The translations under genes were made by a program, and so were the position numbers. Shown here piece after piece: positions 5,576-15,896 of a DNA stretch of 64,000 nt. The DNA is from Polynucleobacter sp. AM-25C3 (GTDB taxonomy: Bacteria > Pseudomonadota > Gammaproteobacteria > Burkholderiales > Burkholderiaceae): contig NZ_JACVOS010000001.1 in NCBI RefSeq assembly GCF_018882335.1, positions 1 to 64,000 on the forward strand, in the 5' to 3' direction. Every line of letters starts with the position of its first letter. Within the stretch, counting starts at the first letter, position 1. The notes under the pieces were generated by a model. The model ran no database searches. It was not told where the DNA came from and worked only from the letters and a program-made list of their open reading frames with translations.

Positions 5576-8005
5576 ATGCATCGATTCATATTGAAAAATC
5601 TTGTATTAATCTGCTGTGTTTTTACAGGCTTTGCTCATGCAGGGCCTTTCAGTGCAGCGGAACAATCCTGGATCGATGCTCACCCTATCGTGCGATTTAG
5701 TATTCATGAAAAATATGCGCCCTACCTAGCTCAATCAAATAAGTCACAAGAAGCAGGCGTATTCAGAAAGCTGATATCAAAAATTGAAGAATGTACTCGT
5801 CAACAATTTATACCGGTGTGGAGAAAATCAGACCCAGAAGGTCTACAGCAAATCGCCAGGGGAGAGGTAGATTTCATCATTGATCCACCAAACATTAATG
5901 AACACATCTTGCAATTTGGCTCTCTATCAGAGGCTATCTTCTGGGGGCAGGATGCCATCATCGCTAAAGCATCAAGCAAGCTAGACTCACCTAATCTCAA
6001 GATTGGCTACTTCGATCGAGGTCTTGAGAATGCACCCTCTAGTATTGATGACCAAAGCAAAAGCAGGGAAACACAGTACCCTAATGGATTAATTCAATCC
6101 CTCATTAAGAGTGATATCGAGGCGCTAGTCATGCCCATTCGCTTGGCGCACCAACTGATAAAAAGCTCCCAAAACCCAGATCTAAAAATAGATGGCTTAT
6201 ACAGTCGCGATCCTTTTGCATATCGCTGGCTGATCTCAGACCAAGCTGCGCCCTTGCACGACGTCATCAGCCACTTTCTAGATGACCTAGACCCCATTGC
6301 ATCACGCCAACTCTTCGCATTGGGAGGTGACTCTGAGCCCAGATCAACCATGTTACCTTGGCTGGGCGCCATCCTCTTCTTCCTTTTTGGTAGTGTGATG
6401 TTCTACCAACTCCAAAGAAAATATTTTCATCAAAAGAAAACTGCTCTTGAATTGCTGCACTCAAAGGAGCTGGCTGAAAAGGCAAATGCAGCAAAGTCTG
6501 CTTTTCTGGCAACGATGAGCCACGAAATTCGCACGTCCATGAATGCCATTCTTGGAGTTCAGGAACTGCTTCTAGGTAGTGCACAATTTCCTAAAAAAGA
6601 TAAACCCCTATTGAAGAGTGCTCAAGCTTCAGCCGAATCTCTCTTAGGCATGCTGAATCAAGTATTGGATATCTCGAAGATTGAAGCGGGTAAGCTGACC
6701 CTCAATTTAGAGCCCTGCAATCCACATCAATTGGTAATGGATATTCATGCTGCATTCTCTACGGTAGCCAAGAAACAAAATCTCTTACTCCATACTTCGA
6801 TTGACCCCAGAATCGCTGAAGTTCTCATGATCGATTCATTGCGTCTGCGACAAGTTCTCCAAAATTTACTGAGCAATGCAATTAAGTTCACAACTCAAGG
6901 CGAGGTGTACTTCTCCGTTACCGTTCTTGCCGATGATCATGCAGGCCAATTACTAGAATTCAGAGTCATTGATACTGGAGCAGGCATGGGGAGCGATCAA
7001 ATCAAATTAGCCCTTCAAGCTTTTGAGCAACTGCCTGCAGCACAAGAATCTCACCTCTGCGAACAAAAGAAGGGGACCGGTCTTGGGCTTACTATCACCA
7101 ATCACCTAGTTAACTCCATGAATAGTCATCTCTATTTTGAGAGTGCTCCAGGATTTGGGAGCAATATCCATTTTTCAGTCGCCTTTCCAAGAACCAGCAT
7201 TGCCGCTACGCAGGCTTCTTGTTTTAATTCACTAAGGCAAAAATCTACAGCGTTGATTTCTAAAAGACCTGGCCGAAAAAACTGCGCCATTCAAGCTTTG
7301 GTAGTTGAAGACCACCCAGCGAGCCGTCAAATTTTGTCATTGCAATTAGAGGCGCTCGGGATCAAAACAACGGTTTGTGAAAATGCCACTGCGGCGCTGG
7401 AGCTGATGAGAGACCATCATTTCGATCTCATGCTGACAGATCAATCTATGCCTGGAATGCAAGGCTCTGAACTAGCTAAACAAATCCGATCTTTGGGTAA
7501 TCGCGATTTAATCATTATTGGCGTTACAGCAGATATTTACGCTTTAGACTCACGTCATCAATTTTTATCTTCGGGCATGAATGGCGTCCTCATTAAGCCA
7601 CTCAGCCTGGGCGCCCTTGAGAATGCGCTCATGCGCTACTTTGACTCTAGCAAAGCCTCCGCCTGTGTCGGGGAAGAGTATTCGTTTGACGCCTTTTCTA
7701 ATCTCATCAAGGATGACCCCCATCAAATCGTTGTGATCTTGGAAGAAATTGAGAAAGTACATCTAGAAATTCTGGGTCAATTACTCTCAGACACCAATAG
7801 AGCCTCAATTGATGAAGCGCAATTTCAAAGTCTGGTTCATAAAGTTAAGGGTGGAGCCCAACTACTGAATGCCTCGCAATTTACTGATGCCTGCAAAGCC
7901 CTGGAAACGAAGGGCTTGCTTACTGAGCGCATCGAACAATTCATTACCCTTCTGGAAGAGCAAAACCAGACCATCGAGAATTATAAAAAAAGACTTCGAC
8001 ATTAA
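5576..8005 (+). CDS. BvgS-like hybrid sensor histidine kinase
   Basis: This is an 809-residue membrane kinase. A signal sequence (residues 1-22) is followed by one periplasmic solute-binding (SBP_bac_3/Venus-flytrap) domain at about 28-250, where Bordetella BvgS has two, and a membrane segment at about 262-282. There is no obvious PAS domain. The dimerisation domain carries His316 in MSHEIRTSMNAI; the usual Pro is Ser here. An HATPase_c domain follows (NLLSNAIKFT, DTGAGMG, GTGLGLTI). A receiver domain has Asp622 in LTDQSMPG, and a C-terminal HPt domain has His755 in LVHKVKGGAQLL. The His-Asp-His layout implies a phosphorelay to the adjacent regulator. The ligand cannot be predicted. Confidence 0.92.
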   Translation: MHRFILKNLVLICCVFTGFAHAGPFSAAEQSWIDAHPIVRFSIHEKYAPYLAQSNKSQEAGVFRKLISKIEECTRQQFIPVWRKSDPEGLQQIARGEVDFIIDPPNINEHILQFGSLSEAIFWGQDAIIAKASSKLDSPNLKIGYFDRGLENAPSSIDDQSKSRETQYPNGLIQSLIKSDIEALVMPIRLAHQLIKSSQNPDLKIDGLYSRDPFAYRWLISDQAAPLHDVISHFLDDLDPIASRQLFALGGDSEPRSTMLPWLGAILFFLFGSVMFYQLQRKYFHQKKTALELLHSKELAEKANAAKSAFLATMSHEIRTSMNAILGVQELLLGSAQFPKKDKPLLKSAQASAESLLGMLNQVLDISKIEAGKLTLNLEPCNPHQLVMDIHAAFSTVAKKQNLLLHTSIDPRIAEVLMIDSLRLRQVLQNLLSNAIKFTTQGEVYFSVTVLADDHAGQLLEFRVIDTGAGMGSDQIKLALQAFEQLPAAQESHLCEQKKGTGLGLTITNHLVNSMNSHLYFESAPGFGSNIHFSVAFPRTSIAATQASCFNSLRQKSTALISKRPGRKNCAIQALVVEDHPASRQILSLQLEALGIKTTVCENATAALELMRDHHFDLMLTDQSMPGMQGSELAKQIRSLGNRDLIIIGVTADIYALDSRHQFLSSGMNGVLIKPLSLGALENALMRYFDSSKASACVGEEYSFDAFSNLIKDDPHQIVVILEEIEKVHLEILGQLLSDTNRASIDEAQFQSLVHKVKGGAQLLNASQFTDACKALETKGLLTERIEQFITLLEEQNQTIENYKKRLRH

Positions 8006-8062
8006 TTTAGGATGACTAGGATACTTTTAGACTGGTGAGCGCCAAGGTTTATCCTATGGGGA

Positions 8063-9622
8063 ATGCGCGCCCAATTCAATCCGCCCTCCACCCTATGTCT
8101 GCTGACCCTTCTTTGGGTCAGCCTCCTGATTACGAACCAAGCCCACTCTGCCGACCTGGTTTCTCAAGAGACTGCCCTGCAGTACATTCCCAAGGCCATA
8201 GCGATTAGCCTTGAGAAAAACCAAATCCCCAAAGAGGCTATCAGCATTTCCGTGGTCGAAATTGAGCCAGGACGACCAGGAAAAATAACGGCAAAAACAG
8301 AGCTGGATTGGCGCTCTAAACAGGCAATGAACCCTGCTTCAACAATGAAGCTTGTTACCACCCTCACTAGCTTAGATATCTTGGGGCCTCAATATCGTTG
8401 GCGCACCAATGTTTATACCGATGGATTAATCCGTCAAGGCATACTGAAAGGCAATCTGTATTTACAGGGCACGGGCGATCCAAAACTGATCCCCGAAGAA
8501 TTAACCAAAATGATGAAGGCCTTACAAAATCTTGGTATTCAGAAAATCGATGGCAATTTATTTTTTGATCGAAGCGCTTACGCCACCAATGTCATGGAGC
8601 ACAACACCATCGATGGTGAATCCTTGCGTGCCTATAACGTACCCCCAGACCCTCTGCTGTATGCTTTCAGAACGCTCTCGTTTCAGCTGGGTAAATCCCG
8701 AACAGCGGACTTCATCGACATTAGCTACACGCCACCCCTATCCCAACTAAAGGTGATCAACCAAATGCTATTGGTTGATCAATCCTGCGATAGTTGGAAA
8801 AGTAATATCCGCTTTAACTTAGATCCAGAAGGTAGTAACGCCAACACCGATCAACTGCTGACTGCGCAGTTCTCTGGCAGCTTTCCCAGCTCCTGCAAGG
8901 GAGTGAACTACAACGTCGTTGCCTTAGATGCCAATACCTTTCTCACTCAAGGATTTGCGGCAGCTTGGGAGCTAGCAGGCGGAACTTGGACTCAAGCACC
9001 CATTGGAAAGTCTGGCACGGTTCCGCTAGCAGCGCGATTACTGCTTCAGTTTGAAGGTATCGCCCTTGCAGATGATGTACAGGATATTAATAAATATTCC
9101 AACAATGTGATGGCTCGGCAACTCATGCTGACCTTAGCTTTGGAAAAAATGGGTAAACCAGCAACCACTGAAAATGGTGAGCTCGTGATTCAGAGTTGGT
9201 TAAAAGGCTTAGGATTGCAGTTTCCTGAACTCGTAATTGAAAATGGTTCTGGTCTCTCTCGAAACGAGGCAATCTCTGCAGAGCATCTCAATCAATTATT
9301 AGTTGCAGCACGCAATCTATCAATAGGTGATATTTTTTACAACAGCCTGCCAATCGCAGGAACGGATGGCACGATGCGCAATCGCCTCATGGCACATTTA
9401 CGAAAATTCCTGCATTTGAAGAAAAAGCCTGAGGCGCGCATTAAAACTGGCTCACTCGCAGATGTCCGAGCAATTTCAGGCTATGTGATGAGTAAATCAG
9501 GAAAGATGTATGCAGTGACCTCATTTATTAACCACCCCAATGCTTGGAGAGGTTTAGAGGCGCACGATCAATTATTGGCGTGGCTACTGGACGATGGGCC
9601 AGAACCAAAACACGCGCGCTGA
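8063..9622 (+). CDS. dacB: D-alanyl-D-alanine carboxypeptidase/endopeptidase (PBP4 type)
   Basis: This 519-residue periplasmic class C penicillin-binding protein trims or cleaves peptidoglycan peptides. A signal peptide ends near residue 30 (ITNQAHSA). The three active-site motifs are present: SxxK (Ser93-T-M-Lys96), SxN (Ser346-Asn347-Asn348) and KTG (Lys461-T-G). The long stretch between the first two corresponds to the inserted domains of PBP4. It stands alone downstream of the kinase gene with a 57-bp gap. Its last 55 bases overlap the 3' end of the convergent tsaC-like gene. Confidence 0.92.
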   Translation: MRAQFNPPSTLCLLTLLWVSLLITNQAHSADLVSQETALQYIPKAIAISLEKNQIPKEAISISVVEIEPGRPGKITAKTELDWRSKQAMNPASTMKLVTTLTSLDILGPQYRWRTNVYTDGLIRQGILKGNLYLQGTGDPKLIPEELTKMMKALQNLGIQKIDGNLFFDRSAYATNVMEHNTIDGESLRAYNVPPDPLLYAFRTLSFQLGKSRTADFIDISYTPPLSQLKVINQMLLVDQSCDSWKSNIRFNLDPEGSNANTDQLLTAQFSGSFPSSCKGVNYNVVALDANTFLTQGFAAAWELAGGTWTQAPIGKSGTVPLAARLLLQFEGIALADDVQDINKYSNNVMARQLMLTLALEKMGKPATTENGELVIQSWLKGLGLQFPELVIENGSGLSRNEAISAEHLNQLLVAARNLSIGDIFYNSLPIAGTDGTMRNRLMAHLRKFLHLKKKPEARIKTGSLADVRAISGYVMSKSGKMYAVTSFINHPNAWRGLEAHDQLLAWLLDDGPEPKHAR

Positions 9623-10662
9623 AGTCGATCTCTTACGCCATCCCACTCCTCACCGGCAGGCGGCTCCGGAAACAGAATTAAATCCCAACCCTGTTGATCA
9701 AGATCTCGTAAGGTGCGATACAAACGACTTGCGAATGCCGCACTATCACTTGGCACCAGCACTTCTTCAAAATGCACTGAGGGATGTCCATCCTCCCCTA
9801 ATGAAGAATCCGAATCCCATACGGCAACAGCAACCCGGGATTTGATGTCCGGGAACTCACTGAGTGCATCTAAGACCCTGCCAGATGAATACATTCTTAA
9901 TGGAGTCGTTGGGGCGTAATGGGCACGCAAACTGCCAGAAACTCTTGGTAAATCGCCGTCCTGCTTTGTTAAGCTGCCGTCACCAGGTAGATAGACTTTG
10001 ATACCTGTTTTGGCAAAAATTTCTCCGGGAGTAATGAGGCCTGGACGTAATAAGACTGGGTGATCACCAGAAGATAAATCAATGATGGTGGATTCAATAC
10101 CCACTTCGCAATCGCCGCCATCCAAAATCATGAGGTCCAGCATGCCTGCAAACTCACTTCGAACATCAGCGGCACTCGTTGGTGACACCTTGCCAAAACG
10201 ATTGGCTGATGGAGCAACAACTCCACCCTTAAATTTACGCAACAACTCTTGTGCAATAGGATGAGCGGGTGCACGAATCGCTACCGTATCTTGGCCACCA
10301 GTCAACTCCGTCAAAACACTTTTATCTTTTTTAAATACTAAGGTGAGCGGGCCTGGCCAGAAAGCATTAATCAGCTTGAGCGCATCTTCTGATAAATCTC
10401 TTACCCATGGGGTCAATACTGGCACCCAGTCGACTTGGGTCTGATCAAATTTATCAGGTGCTGCTAAATGGACGATGAGAGGATGATTAGAAGGCCTGCC
10501 TTTGGCAGTAAAGATTTTTTTGATTGCATCGGGGTTTTTCGCATCTGCCCCCAAGCCATAGACCGTCTCTGTTGGAAACGCGACTAAGCCGCCATCCCGT
10601 AAAGTCTGCACTGCCTCATTAATCACCGCGGATAATTGGGGGGAGCTACTATCGCTGGGCAT
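9568..10662 (-). CDS. tsaC: L-threonylcarbamoyladenylate synthase (Sua5/TsaC, long form)
   Basis: The enzyme makes threonylcarbamoyl-AMP from Thr, bicarbonate and ATP for the t6A37 modification of ANN-decoding tRNAs. At 364 residues this is the long Sua5 form: a YrdC domain (about 15-215; PTETVYGLGADA, KGRPSNHPLIVH, APSANRFGKVSPT) followed by a C-terminal Sua5 domain (about 240-350). It starts 2 bp after the purK stop and is probably the last gene of the purE-purK-tsaC transcript. The 3' end overlaps dacB, which is unusual only in being convergent. Confidence 0.92.
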   Translation of the reverse strand: MPSDSSSPQLSAVINEAVQTLRDGGLVAFPTETVYGLGADAKNPDAIKKIFTAKGRPSNHPLIVHLAAPDKFDQTQVDWVPVLTPWVRDLSEDALKLINAFWPGPLTLVFKKDKSVLTELTGGQDTVAIRAPAHPIAQELLRKFKGGVVAPSANRFGKVSPTSAADVRSEFAGMLDLMILDGGDCEVGIESTIIDLSSGDHPVLLRPGLITPGEIFAKTGIKVYLPGDGSLTKQDGDLPRVSGSLRAHYAPTTPLRMYSSGRVLDALSEFPDIKSRVAVAVWDSDSSLGEDGHPSVHFEEVLVPSDSAAFASRLYRTLRDLDQQGWDLILFPEPPAGEEWDGVRDRLQRACFGSGPSSSSHANN

Positions 10663-10664
10663 TT

Positions 10665-11849
10665 TTAGGGCTCGATCCCTAATTCAACGGCGACAGCAGC
10701 ACAATTTTGGCGAGCCTGATTCAGTGATTCGCCCAAACAATTTATATGGCCCATTTTTCGACCCATACGTGGATCAGACTTGCCGTACAAATGTAACTTG
10801 GCATCCGGATGGGAAAGCACTTGATCCCAGGCGGGCTCTCTTGCCTTGTCTTCACTACCTTCGTACCAAAGATCTCCCAAGAGATTGAGCATAGAGACCG
10901 GCGCTAGCAAGCGGGTGTCACCTAAAGGCAAACGAGCCATACTTCTGACTTGCTGCTCAAACTGACTGCTCACACAGGCATCCATGGTGTAGTGGCCAGA
11001 GTTATGTGGGCGCGGTGCAATCTCGTTCGCCACAATGTCGCCACTCTTGAGTACAAAAAATTCCACACACAAAACACCTACGTAATCAATCTTACGAATC
11101 AGCGCTTTAGCGGCTTCAATAATTTTCTTCTCTTGCGCAGGCTTGAGTGATGGCGCCGGCACCGTAGAAGTGTGCAATATCCCATCGCGATGGCTATTCT
11201 GAGAAACAGGATAGGCCACTACGGCATCGTCATAGCCACGCACCACTAAAGCAGACACCTCAAAATCCAAATCCATGCGCTTTTCAAGAACGCAGGGAAC
11301 CTTTCCTAATTCAGCCCAAGCTGCAACCAGATTGGCAGAGTCATAAACGGTAATTTGACCTTTGCCGTCGTAACCCATGCGAGCTGTTTTCAGAATGCCA
11401 GGAAATAGATCTGCTGGAACATGCTCAATATCTGCATCGTGATCAACTACAAAGTAAGGCGCAGGGCCAATATTGGTTTCTGCTTTCCAGGTGGCCAAAA
11501 AATTTTTCTCGGCAACGCGGTTTTGAGCTAGAGATACGCAACTACTGCGAGGTGCAACAAAAACACCCAAAGACTCCAACTCATCTAAAGCTTGAGCGGG
11601 AACATTTTCAAATTCAGTACTCACCGATTTACAGAAGCTCGCCATCTCTTTGAGAGCGGCAGAGTCGGTGTAATTGGCTTGAATAAATTTTTCAGCAATG
11701 GAGCCAGCAGGGCTATCTGAACCAGGATCGAGGACACAGACCTTGTATCCCATTGCTTGAGCGGCTTGTGTAAACATCCGTCCCAATTGACCGCCACCTA
11801 ATATTCCTAAATACGAACCCGGCAAGATGGGTTCCAAACGATCTGCCAT
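10665..11849 (-). CDS. purK: 5-(carboxyamino)imidazole ribonucleotide synthase
   Basis: PurK uses ATP and bicarbonate to carboxylate AIR to N5-CAIR in de novo purine synthesis. The 394-residue protein has the family's N-terminal nucleotide motif (YLGILGGGQLGRM), the ATP-grasp core with KTARMGYDGKGQ, and the Glu/Asn metal-binding region VEFFVLKSGDIVANEIAPRPHNSGH. It follows purE with a 4-bp gap, so the two steps are co-expressed. Length is normal. Confidence 0.97.
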   Translation of the reverse strand: MADRLEPILPGSYLGILGGGQLGRMFTQAAQAMGYKVCVLDPGSDSPAGSIAEKFIQANYTDSAALKEMASFCKSVSTEFENVPAQALDELESLGVFVAPRSSCVSLAQNRVAEKNFLATWKAETNIGPAPYFVVDHDADIEHVPADLFPGILKTARMGYDGKGQITVYDSANLVAAWAELGKVPCVLEKRMDLDFEVSALVVRGYDDAVVAYPVSQNSHRDGILHTSTVPAPSLKPAQEKKIIEAAKALIRKIDYVGVLCVEFFVLKSGDIVANEIAPRPHNSGHYTMDACVSSQFEQQVRSMARLPLGDTRLLAPVSMLNLLGDLWYEGSEDKAREPAWDQVLSHPDAKLHLYGKSDPRMGRKMGHINCLGESLNQARQNCAAVAVELGIEP

Positions 11850-11853
11850 CTTT

Positions 11854-12348
11854 TTAATATCCCGGCAAATTCATTGAACGCGCAGTGTCGGACTGCTTCG
11901 CACGAAACTCTTCTAGCTGCTTTGCCAAAGCAGGATCATTGAGGGCTAAATTGGCAATCACATGCAATGCTGCATTCGCTGCGCCCGCTTCACCAATAGC
12001 AAATGTCGCCACTGGAATGCCTTTAGGCATTTGCACGATCGAGTAAAGAGAATCCTCGCCACGCAGATACTTGCTAGCGACTGGAACACCATAAACCGGA
12101 ACAATAGTTTTAGATGCCAACATGCCTGGTAAATGGGCAGCGCCACCAGCACCAGCAATAATTGCCTTTAAGCCATTCTTAGAAGCATTTTCTGCATACT
12201 GGAACATATCGTCAGGCATGCGGTGGGCAGAGACAACCTTAGCCTCATGAGCAACACCAAATTGCTCAAGCATGTGAGCGGCGTGTTGCATGGTGTCCCA
12301 ATCTGAATTGGAGCCCATGACTATTCCGACTACTGGCTTCTTGCTCAT
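11854..12348 (-). CDS. purE: N5-CAIR mutase, catalytic subunit
   Basis: PurE moves the carboxyl group of N5-CAIR to carbon to give CAIR. The 164-residue protein has the class I signature: GSNSDWDTM at 12-20, the catalytic His in SAHRMPD (residues 40-46), and the [11 protein letters not shown] loop. It forms an octamer in known relatives. It precedes purK by 4 bp and lies 81 bp downstream of purC on the same strand. Confidence 0.97.
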   Translation of the reverse strand: MSKKPVVGIVMGSNSDWDTMQHAAHMLEQFGVAHEAKVVSAHRMPDDMFQYAENASKNGLKAIIAGAGGAAHLPGMLASKTIVPVYGVPVASKYLRGEDSLYSIVQMPKGIPVATFAIGEAGAANAALHVIANLALNDPALAKQLEEFRAKQSDTARSMNLPGY

Positions 12349-12429
12349 CTACCCCTCCAAATGCCCTGATCTAACTCATTAATCCATCTAAGACCTTATT
12401 ATCCCAGCCTTTTTAGGGGCCTCAGGAAA

Positions 12430-13326
12430 TTAGGCCTTAGTCAGACGAGTGAGGGCTTCGCGGTACTTTTCCGCTGTTTTATCAATTACATCGGCTGGCA
12501 AAGCTGGTGCAGGGGCTGTTTTTGACCAAAGCTTGCCATCCACCATAGCGGTTTCAAGCCAATCCCTGACAAACTGCTTGTCATAAGAAGGTGGATTCGC
12601 GCCCACATAATAGGTTTCAGCAGGCCAAAAACGGGAAGAGTCAGCGGTCAGGATTTCATCCATCAATACCAACTGGCCAGCATCATCCAAACCAAACTCA
12701 AACTTGGTATCGGCAATGATAATCCCGCGGGTTGCAGCATATTCAGAAGCTTCTTTGTACAAACGAATACTGACTTCACGAATTTGCCTAGCTAACTTCT
12801 CACCAATCATCTCGATCACTTTGTCAAAAGAGATGTTCTCATCATGCTCACCCATTTCTGCTTTTGCAGCAGGAGTGAAGATGGGCTCAGGTAACTTCTG
12901 CGCATTTTCCAAACCGTCTGGCAATGGAATCCCGCAAACCTTGCCGGTCTCTTTGTAATCTTTCCAGCCGCTGCCAGCAAGATAGCCACGGACCACCGCT
13001 TCAACCAAGATCGGCTTAAGGCGTTTCGCAACCACCGCACGGCCTTGAACTTGTTCCACTTCATCAGCAGGCACAACGCTTTCAGGATCAATACCAGTCA
13101 AGTGATTCGGAATCACATTAGCCAATTTATCAAACCAAAAGTTCGCCATCTGATTGAGCACAATACCCTTCTCAGGAATGGGCTGACCCATGACTACGTC
13201 AAAGGCAGACAAGCGATCCGTCGTAATCATTAATAGCTTATCGTCACCGAGCGCGTAGACATCACGCACTTTTCCTTTGGATAGCAAAGGCAGTGACTTA
13301 ATAGAGGTAGCGTACAAAGCTGGCAT
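12430..13326 (-). CDS. purC: Phosphoribosylaminoimidazole-succinocarboxamide synthase
   Basis: PurC joins CAIR and aspartate with ATP to form SAICAR. At 298 residues it matches the longer, yeast-like bacterial form. Visible motifs are [27 protein letters not shown] near the N-terminus, [17 protein letters not shown], and [10 protein letters not shown] with [14 protein letters not shown] in the substrate-binding part. It starts 7 bp downstream of the fba stop and is followed by purE and purK, linking purine synthesis with the glycolytic cluster, a layout common in Burkholderiales. Confidence 0.97.
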   Translation of the reverse strand: MPALYATSIKSLPLLSKGKVRDVYALGDDKLLMITTDRLSAFDVVMGQPIPEKGIVLNQMANFWFDKLANVIPNHLTGIDPESVVPADEVEQVQGRAVVAKRLKPILVEAVVRGYLAGSGWKDYKETGKVCGIPLPDGLENAQKLPEPIFTPAAKAEMGEHDENISFDKVIEMIGEKLARQIREVSIRLYKEASEYAATRGIIIADTKFEFGLDDAGQLVLMDEILTADSSRFWPAETYYVGANPPSYDKQFVRDWLETAMVDGKLWSKTAPAPALPADVIDKTAEKYREALTRLTKA

Positions 13327-13333
13327 ATTTATC

Positions 13334-14398
13334 TCACTTCACAATCTGGGCCAATTTGCCACTCTTATACAGCTCAGCCATTTTCTCTAATGGAATTGGC
13401 TTAATTTTTGATGCTTGACCCGAGCTGCCAAAGGCATTGAAGCGCGCAATACACACTTTCTTAGCAGCTTCACGTGCAGGCTTGAGGTAATCACGGGGGT
13501 CAAACTTGCTTGGGTTTTCGAACAAATAACGACGAATAGCGCCAGTCATTGCAAGGCGAATATCGGTATCGATATTGATCTTACGTACACCGTTCTTAAT
13601 GCCCTCTTGAATTTCTTCTACAGGAACGCCGTAAGTTTCTTTCATGTCGCCACCGAACTCACGAATCTCCGCGAGCAACTCTTGTGGAACACTAGAAGAG
13701 CCATGCATGACTAAATGCGTATTTGGGATACGAGTGTGGATTTCTTTAATGCGCTCAATTGCCAAGATATCGCCCGTAGGCTTCTTAGTAAACTTATATG
13801 CGCCATGGCTAGTACCAATCGCAATCGCCAATGCGTCGCACTGAGTTGCTTTAACGAAATCCGCCGCTTGCTCAACATCAGTCAGTAACTGTTCGCGCGT
13901 CATCTTGCCATCGGCGCCATGACCATCCTCTTTGTCACCTTGCATTGTCTCTAAAGAACCAAGAACGCCTAACTCAGCTTCAACAGTCACCCCAATAGAG
14001 TGAGAGAACTTCACGACCTCTCTAGACACATCAACGTTATATTCATAGCTAGCGACAGATTTGCCATCTGCCTCCAGGGAACCGTCCATCATCACACTAG
14101 TAAAGCCGCTCTTAATTGCGGCCATACAGACTGCTGGGCTTTGGCCATGATCTTGGTGCATCACGACAGGGATATGTGGATATGCTTCAACTGCTGCAGA
14201 AATCAGATGACGCAAGAACGATTCACCTGCGTATTTACGAGCACCAGCAGAGGCTTGCATGATGACAGGAGAATCCGCTTCATTCGCAGCCTCCATAATC
14301 GCCGTTACTTGCTCCAAATTATTTACATTAAAGGCGGGCAAGCCATAGCCGTTTTCAGCGGCATGATCCAAGAGTTGTCGTAAAGATACTAAAGCCAT
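13334..14398 (-). CDS. fba: Fructose-bisphosphate aldolase, class II
   Basis: This zinc-dependent aldolase splits or forms fructose 1,6-bisphosphate from DHAP and G3P. The 354-residue protein has the class II metal-site signature [11 protein letters not shown] (about residues 76-86), followed by [10 protein letters not shown] and [10 protein letters not shown]. Further zinc-ligand and phosphate-binding segments are [19 protein letters not shown] and KINIDTDIR. It lies between pyk upstream (59-bp gap) and purC downstream. The length fits the Calvin-cycle-type class II branch of proteobacteria. Confidence 0.96.
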   Translation of the reverse strand: MALVSLRQLLDHAAENGYGLPAFNVNNLEQVTAIMEAANEADSPVIMQASAGARKYAGESFLRHLISAAVEAYPHIPVVMHQDHGQSPAVCMAAIKSGFTSVMMDGSLEADGKSVASYEYNVDVSREVVKFSHSIGVTVEAELGVLGSLETMQGDKEDGHGADGKMTREQLLTDVEQAADFVKATQCDALAIAIGTSHGAYKFTKKPTGDILAIERIKEIHTRIPNTHLVMHGSSSVPQELLAEIREFGGDMKETYGVPVEEIQEGIKNGVRKINIDTDIRLAMTGAIRRYLFENPSKFDPRDYLKPAREAAKKVCIARFNAFGSSGQASKIKPIPLEKMAELYKSGKLAQIVK

Positions 14399-14457
14399 GA
14401 TGATCTCTTAATTAAAATGTTAGTAATGAATGTTTAAATCAATGTTTAAAAAGTGAA

Positions 14458-15894
14458 TTACTTCACCTGAATAATTTTGAGTGAATTCGTGCCACCAGGC
14501 TCACCCATCGGCTCACCGGAAGTCAGAACAACAACGTCATCCTTCTTCACCGCACCCAACTTCTTCAAGCAATCCTCCACTTCCTGCAAAGCGGTATCAC
14601 GGTGCTTGGTGTAATCCAAACCAATGGGGAATACATTGCGATAAGTGCTCAAAGCACGCTGAGTTGCAATCTTTGAAGTTAAGGCAAAAATAGGCAAATG
14701 AATATTGTGACGACTCATCCATACCGCGGTAGATCCAGAATCCGTCAAAGCGGCAATGGCATTGGCATTGAGGTGATGCGCTGTAAATAGCGCACCCAAG
14801 GCAATGGTTTGATCAATGCGTGAAAAAGTTTGATCCAAGAAATCGGTATCCAGTTTTACGCGGTGCGACTTTTCAGTTTCAACACAAATCTCAGCCATTG
14901 CTTTGATGGTTTGCACTGGGTACATACCGGCAGCAGACTCAGCAGAAAGCATCACTGCATCAGTTCCATCCAATACGGCATTCGCCACATCGCTCACTTC
15001 AGCACGCGTTGGCACCGGAGCATTAATCATGGACTCCATCATTTGCGTTGCAGTGATCGTAAATTTATCTGCTTTAAGTGCAAGCTTGATCATGCGCTTT
15101 TGCAGGGCTGGCACGGCAGCATTACCAACCTCAATAGCCAAGTCACCACGCGCAACCATAATGCCGTCACTCTCCGCAATGATGCTGTTGAGTGCATCAG
15201 ACTCAATCGCTTCAGCACGCTCAACTTTAGCAATCGTACGAACTTTACCAACGCCATACTTTGCGCTAGCAGCATCTGCCAACTTACGGGCATAGGCCAT
15301 ATCTGCGCCATCTTTTGGAAAGCTGATTGCCAGAAAATCAACGCCCATCGCAATTGCTGCATCCAAATCGGAAATATCTTTTTCTGTCAGAGCAGGTGCT
15401 GTTAAGCCGCCGCCAGCACGATTAATACCTTTGTTATTAGAGAGTGGGCCGCCTTGTTCTACGAGGGTAAAAATTTCACCACCCTTCACACTTTCCACAC
15501 GCAGCACGACCAGGCCATCGTTCAATAAAAGACGATCACCTGGCTTTACATCTTGCGGCAGCTCTTTGTAATCCAAGCCTACGCGCTCTTGATTGCCGAG
15601 CTCACACGCTACATCCAAAATAAATTGCGCGCCTTCTTTTAAAAGGATTTTGCTATCGACAAATTTACCAACACGAATTTTTGGACCCTGCAGATCGGCC
15701 ATGATGCCAACTTCTTTGCCCACTTCCGCAGAAATACTGCGCACTAAATCGTGACGGGCTTTATGGTCAGCAACAGTGCCATGAGAAAAGTTCATCCTCA
15801 CTACATCCACGCCTGCACGAATCATGTCCCGCAAAACTTCGGGCTTTTCTGATGCAGGCCCTAATGTGGCAATGATCTTTGTTGCTCTCAACAT
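14458..15894 (-). CDS. pyk: Pyruvate kinase
   Basis: The enzyme converts PEP and ADP to pyruvate and ATP, the last glycolytic step. The 478-residue protein has an N-terminal TKIIATLGPAS, the substrate motif MNFSHG, the active-site Lys and Glu in TIAKVERAEAI followed by MVARGDLAIE, and ITATQMMESM with a regulatory C-terminal domain (TDSGSTAVWMSRH, VVVLTSGEP). Its start is 2 bp from the pgk stop, implying one transcript pgk-pyk-fba. Confidence 0.97.
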   Translation of the reverse strand: MLRATKIIATLGPASEKPEVLRDMIRAGVDVVRMNFSHGTVADHKARHDLVRSISAEVGKEVGIMADLQGPKIRVGKFVDSKILLKEGAQFILDVACELGNQERVGLDYKELPQDVKPGDRLLLNDGLVVLRVESVKGGEIFTLVEQGGPLSNNKGINRAGGGLTAPALTEKDISDLDAAIAMGVDFLAISFPKDGADMAYARKLADAASAKYGVGKVRTIAKVERAEAIESDALNSIIAESDGIMVARGDLAIEVGNAAVPALQKRMIKLALKADKFTITATQMMESMINAPVPTRAEVSDVANAVLDGTDAVMLSAESAAGMYPVQTIKAMAEICVETEKSHRVKLDTDFLDQTFSRIDQTIALGALFTAHHLNANAIAALTDSGSTAVWMSRHNIHLPIFALTSKIATQRALSTYRNVFPIGLDYTKHRDTALQEVEDCLKKLGAVKKDDVVVLTSGEPMGEPGGTNSLKIIQVK

Positions 15895-15896
15895 AT

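Noticed and set aside
14830-15405. 191-residue plus-strand ORF opposite pyk
   Set aside because: It lies wholly antisense to a clear pyruvate kinase gene and has no protein-like motifs.
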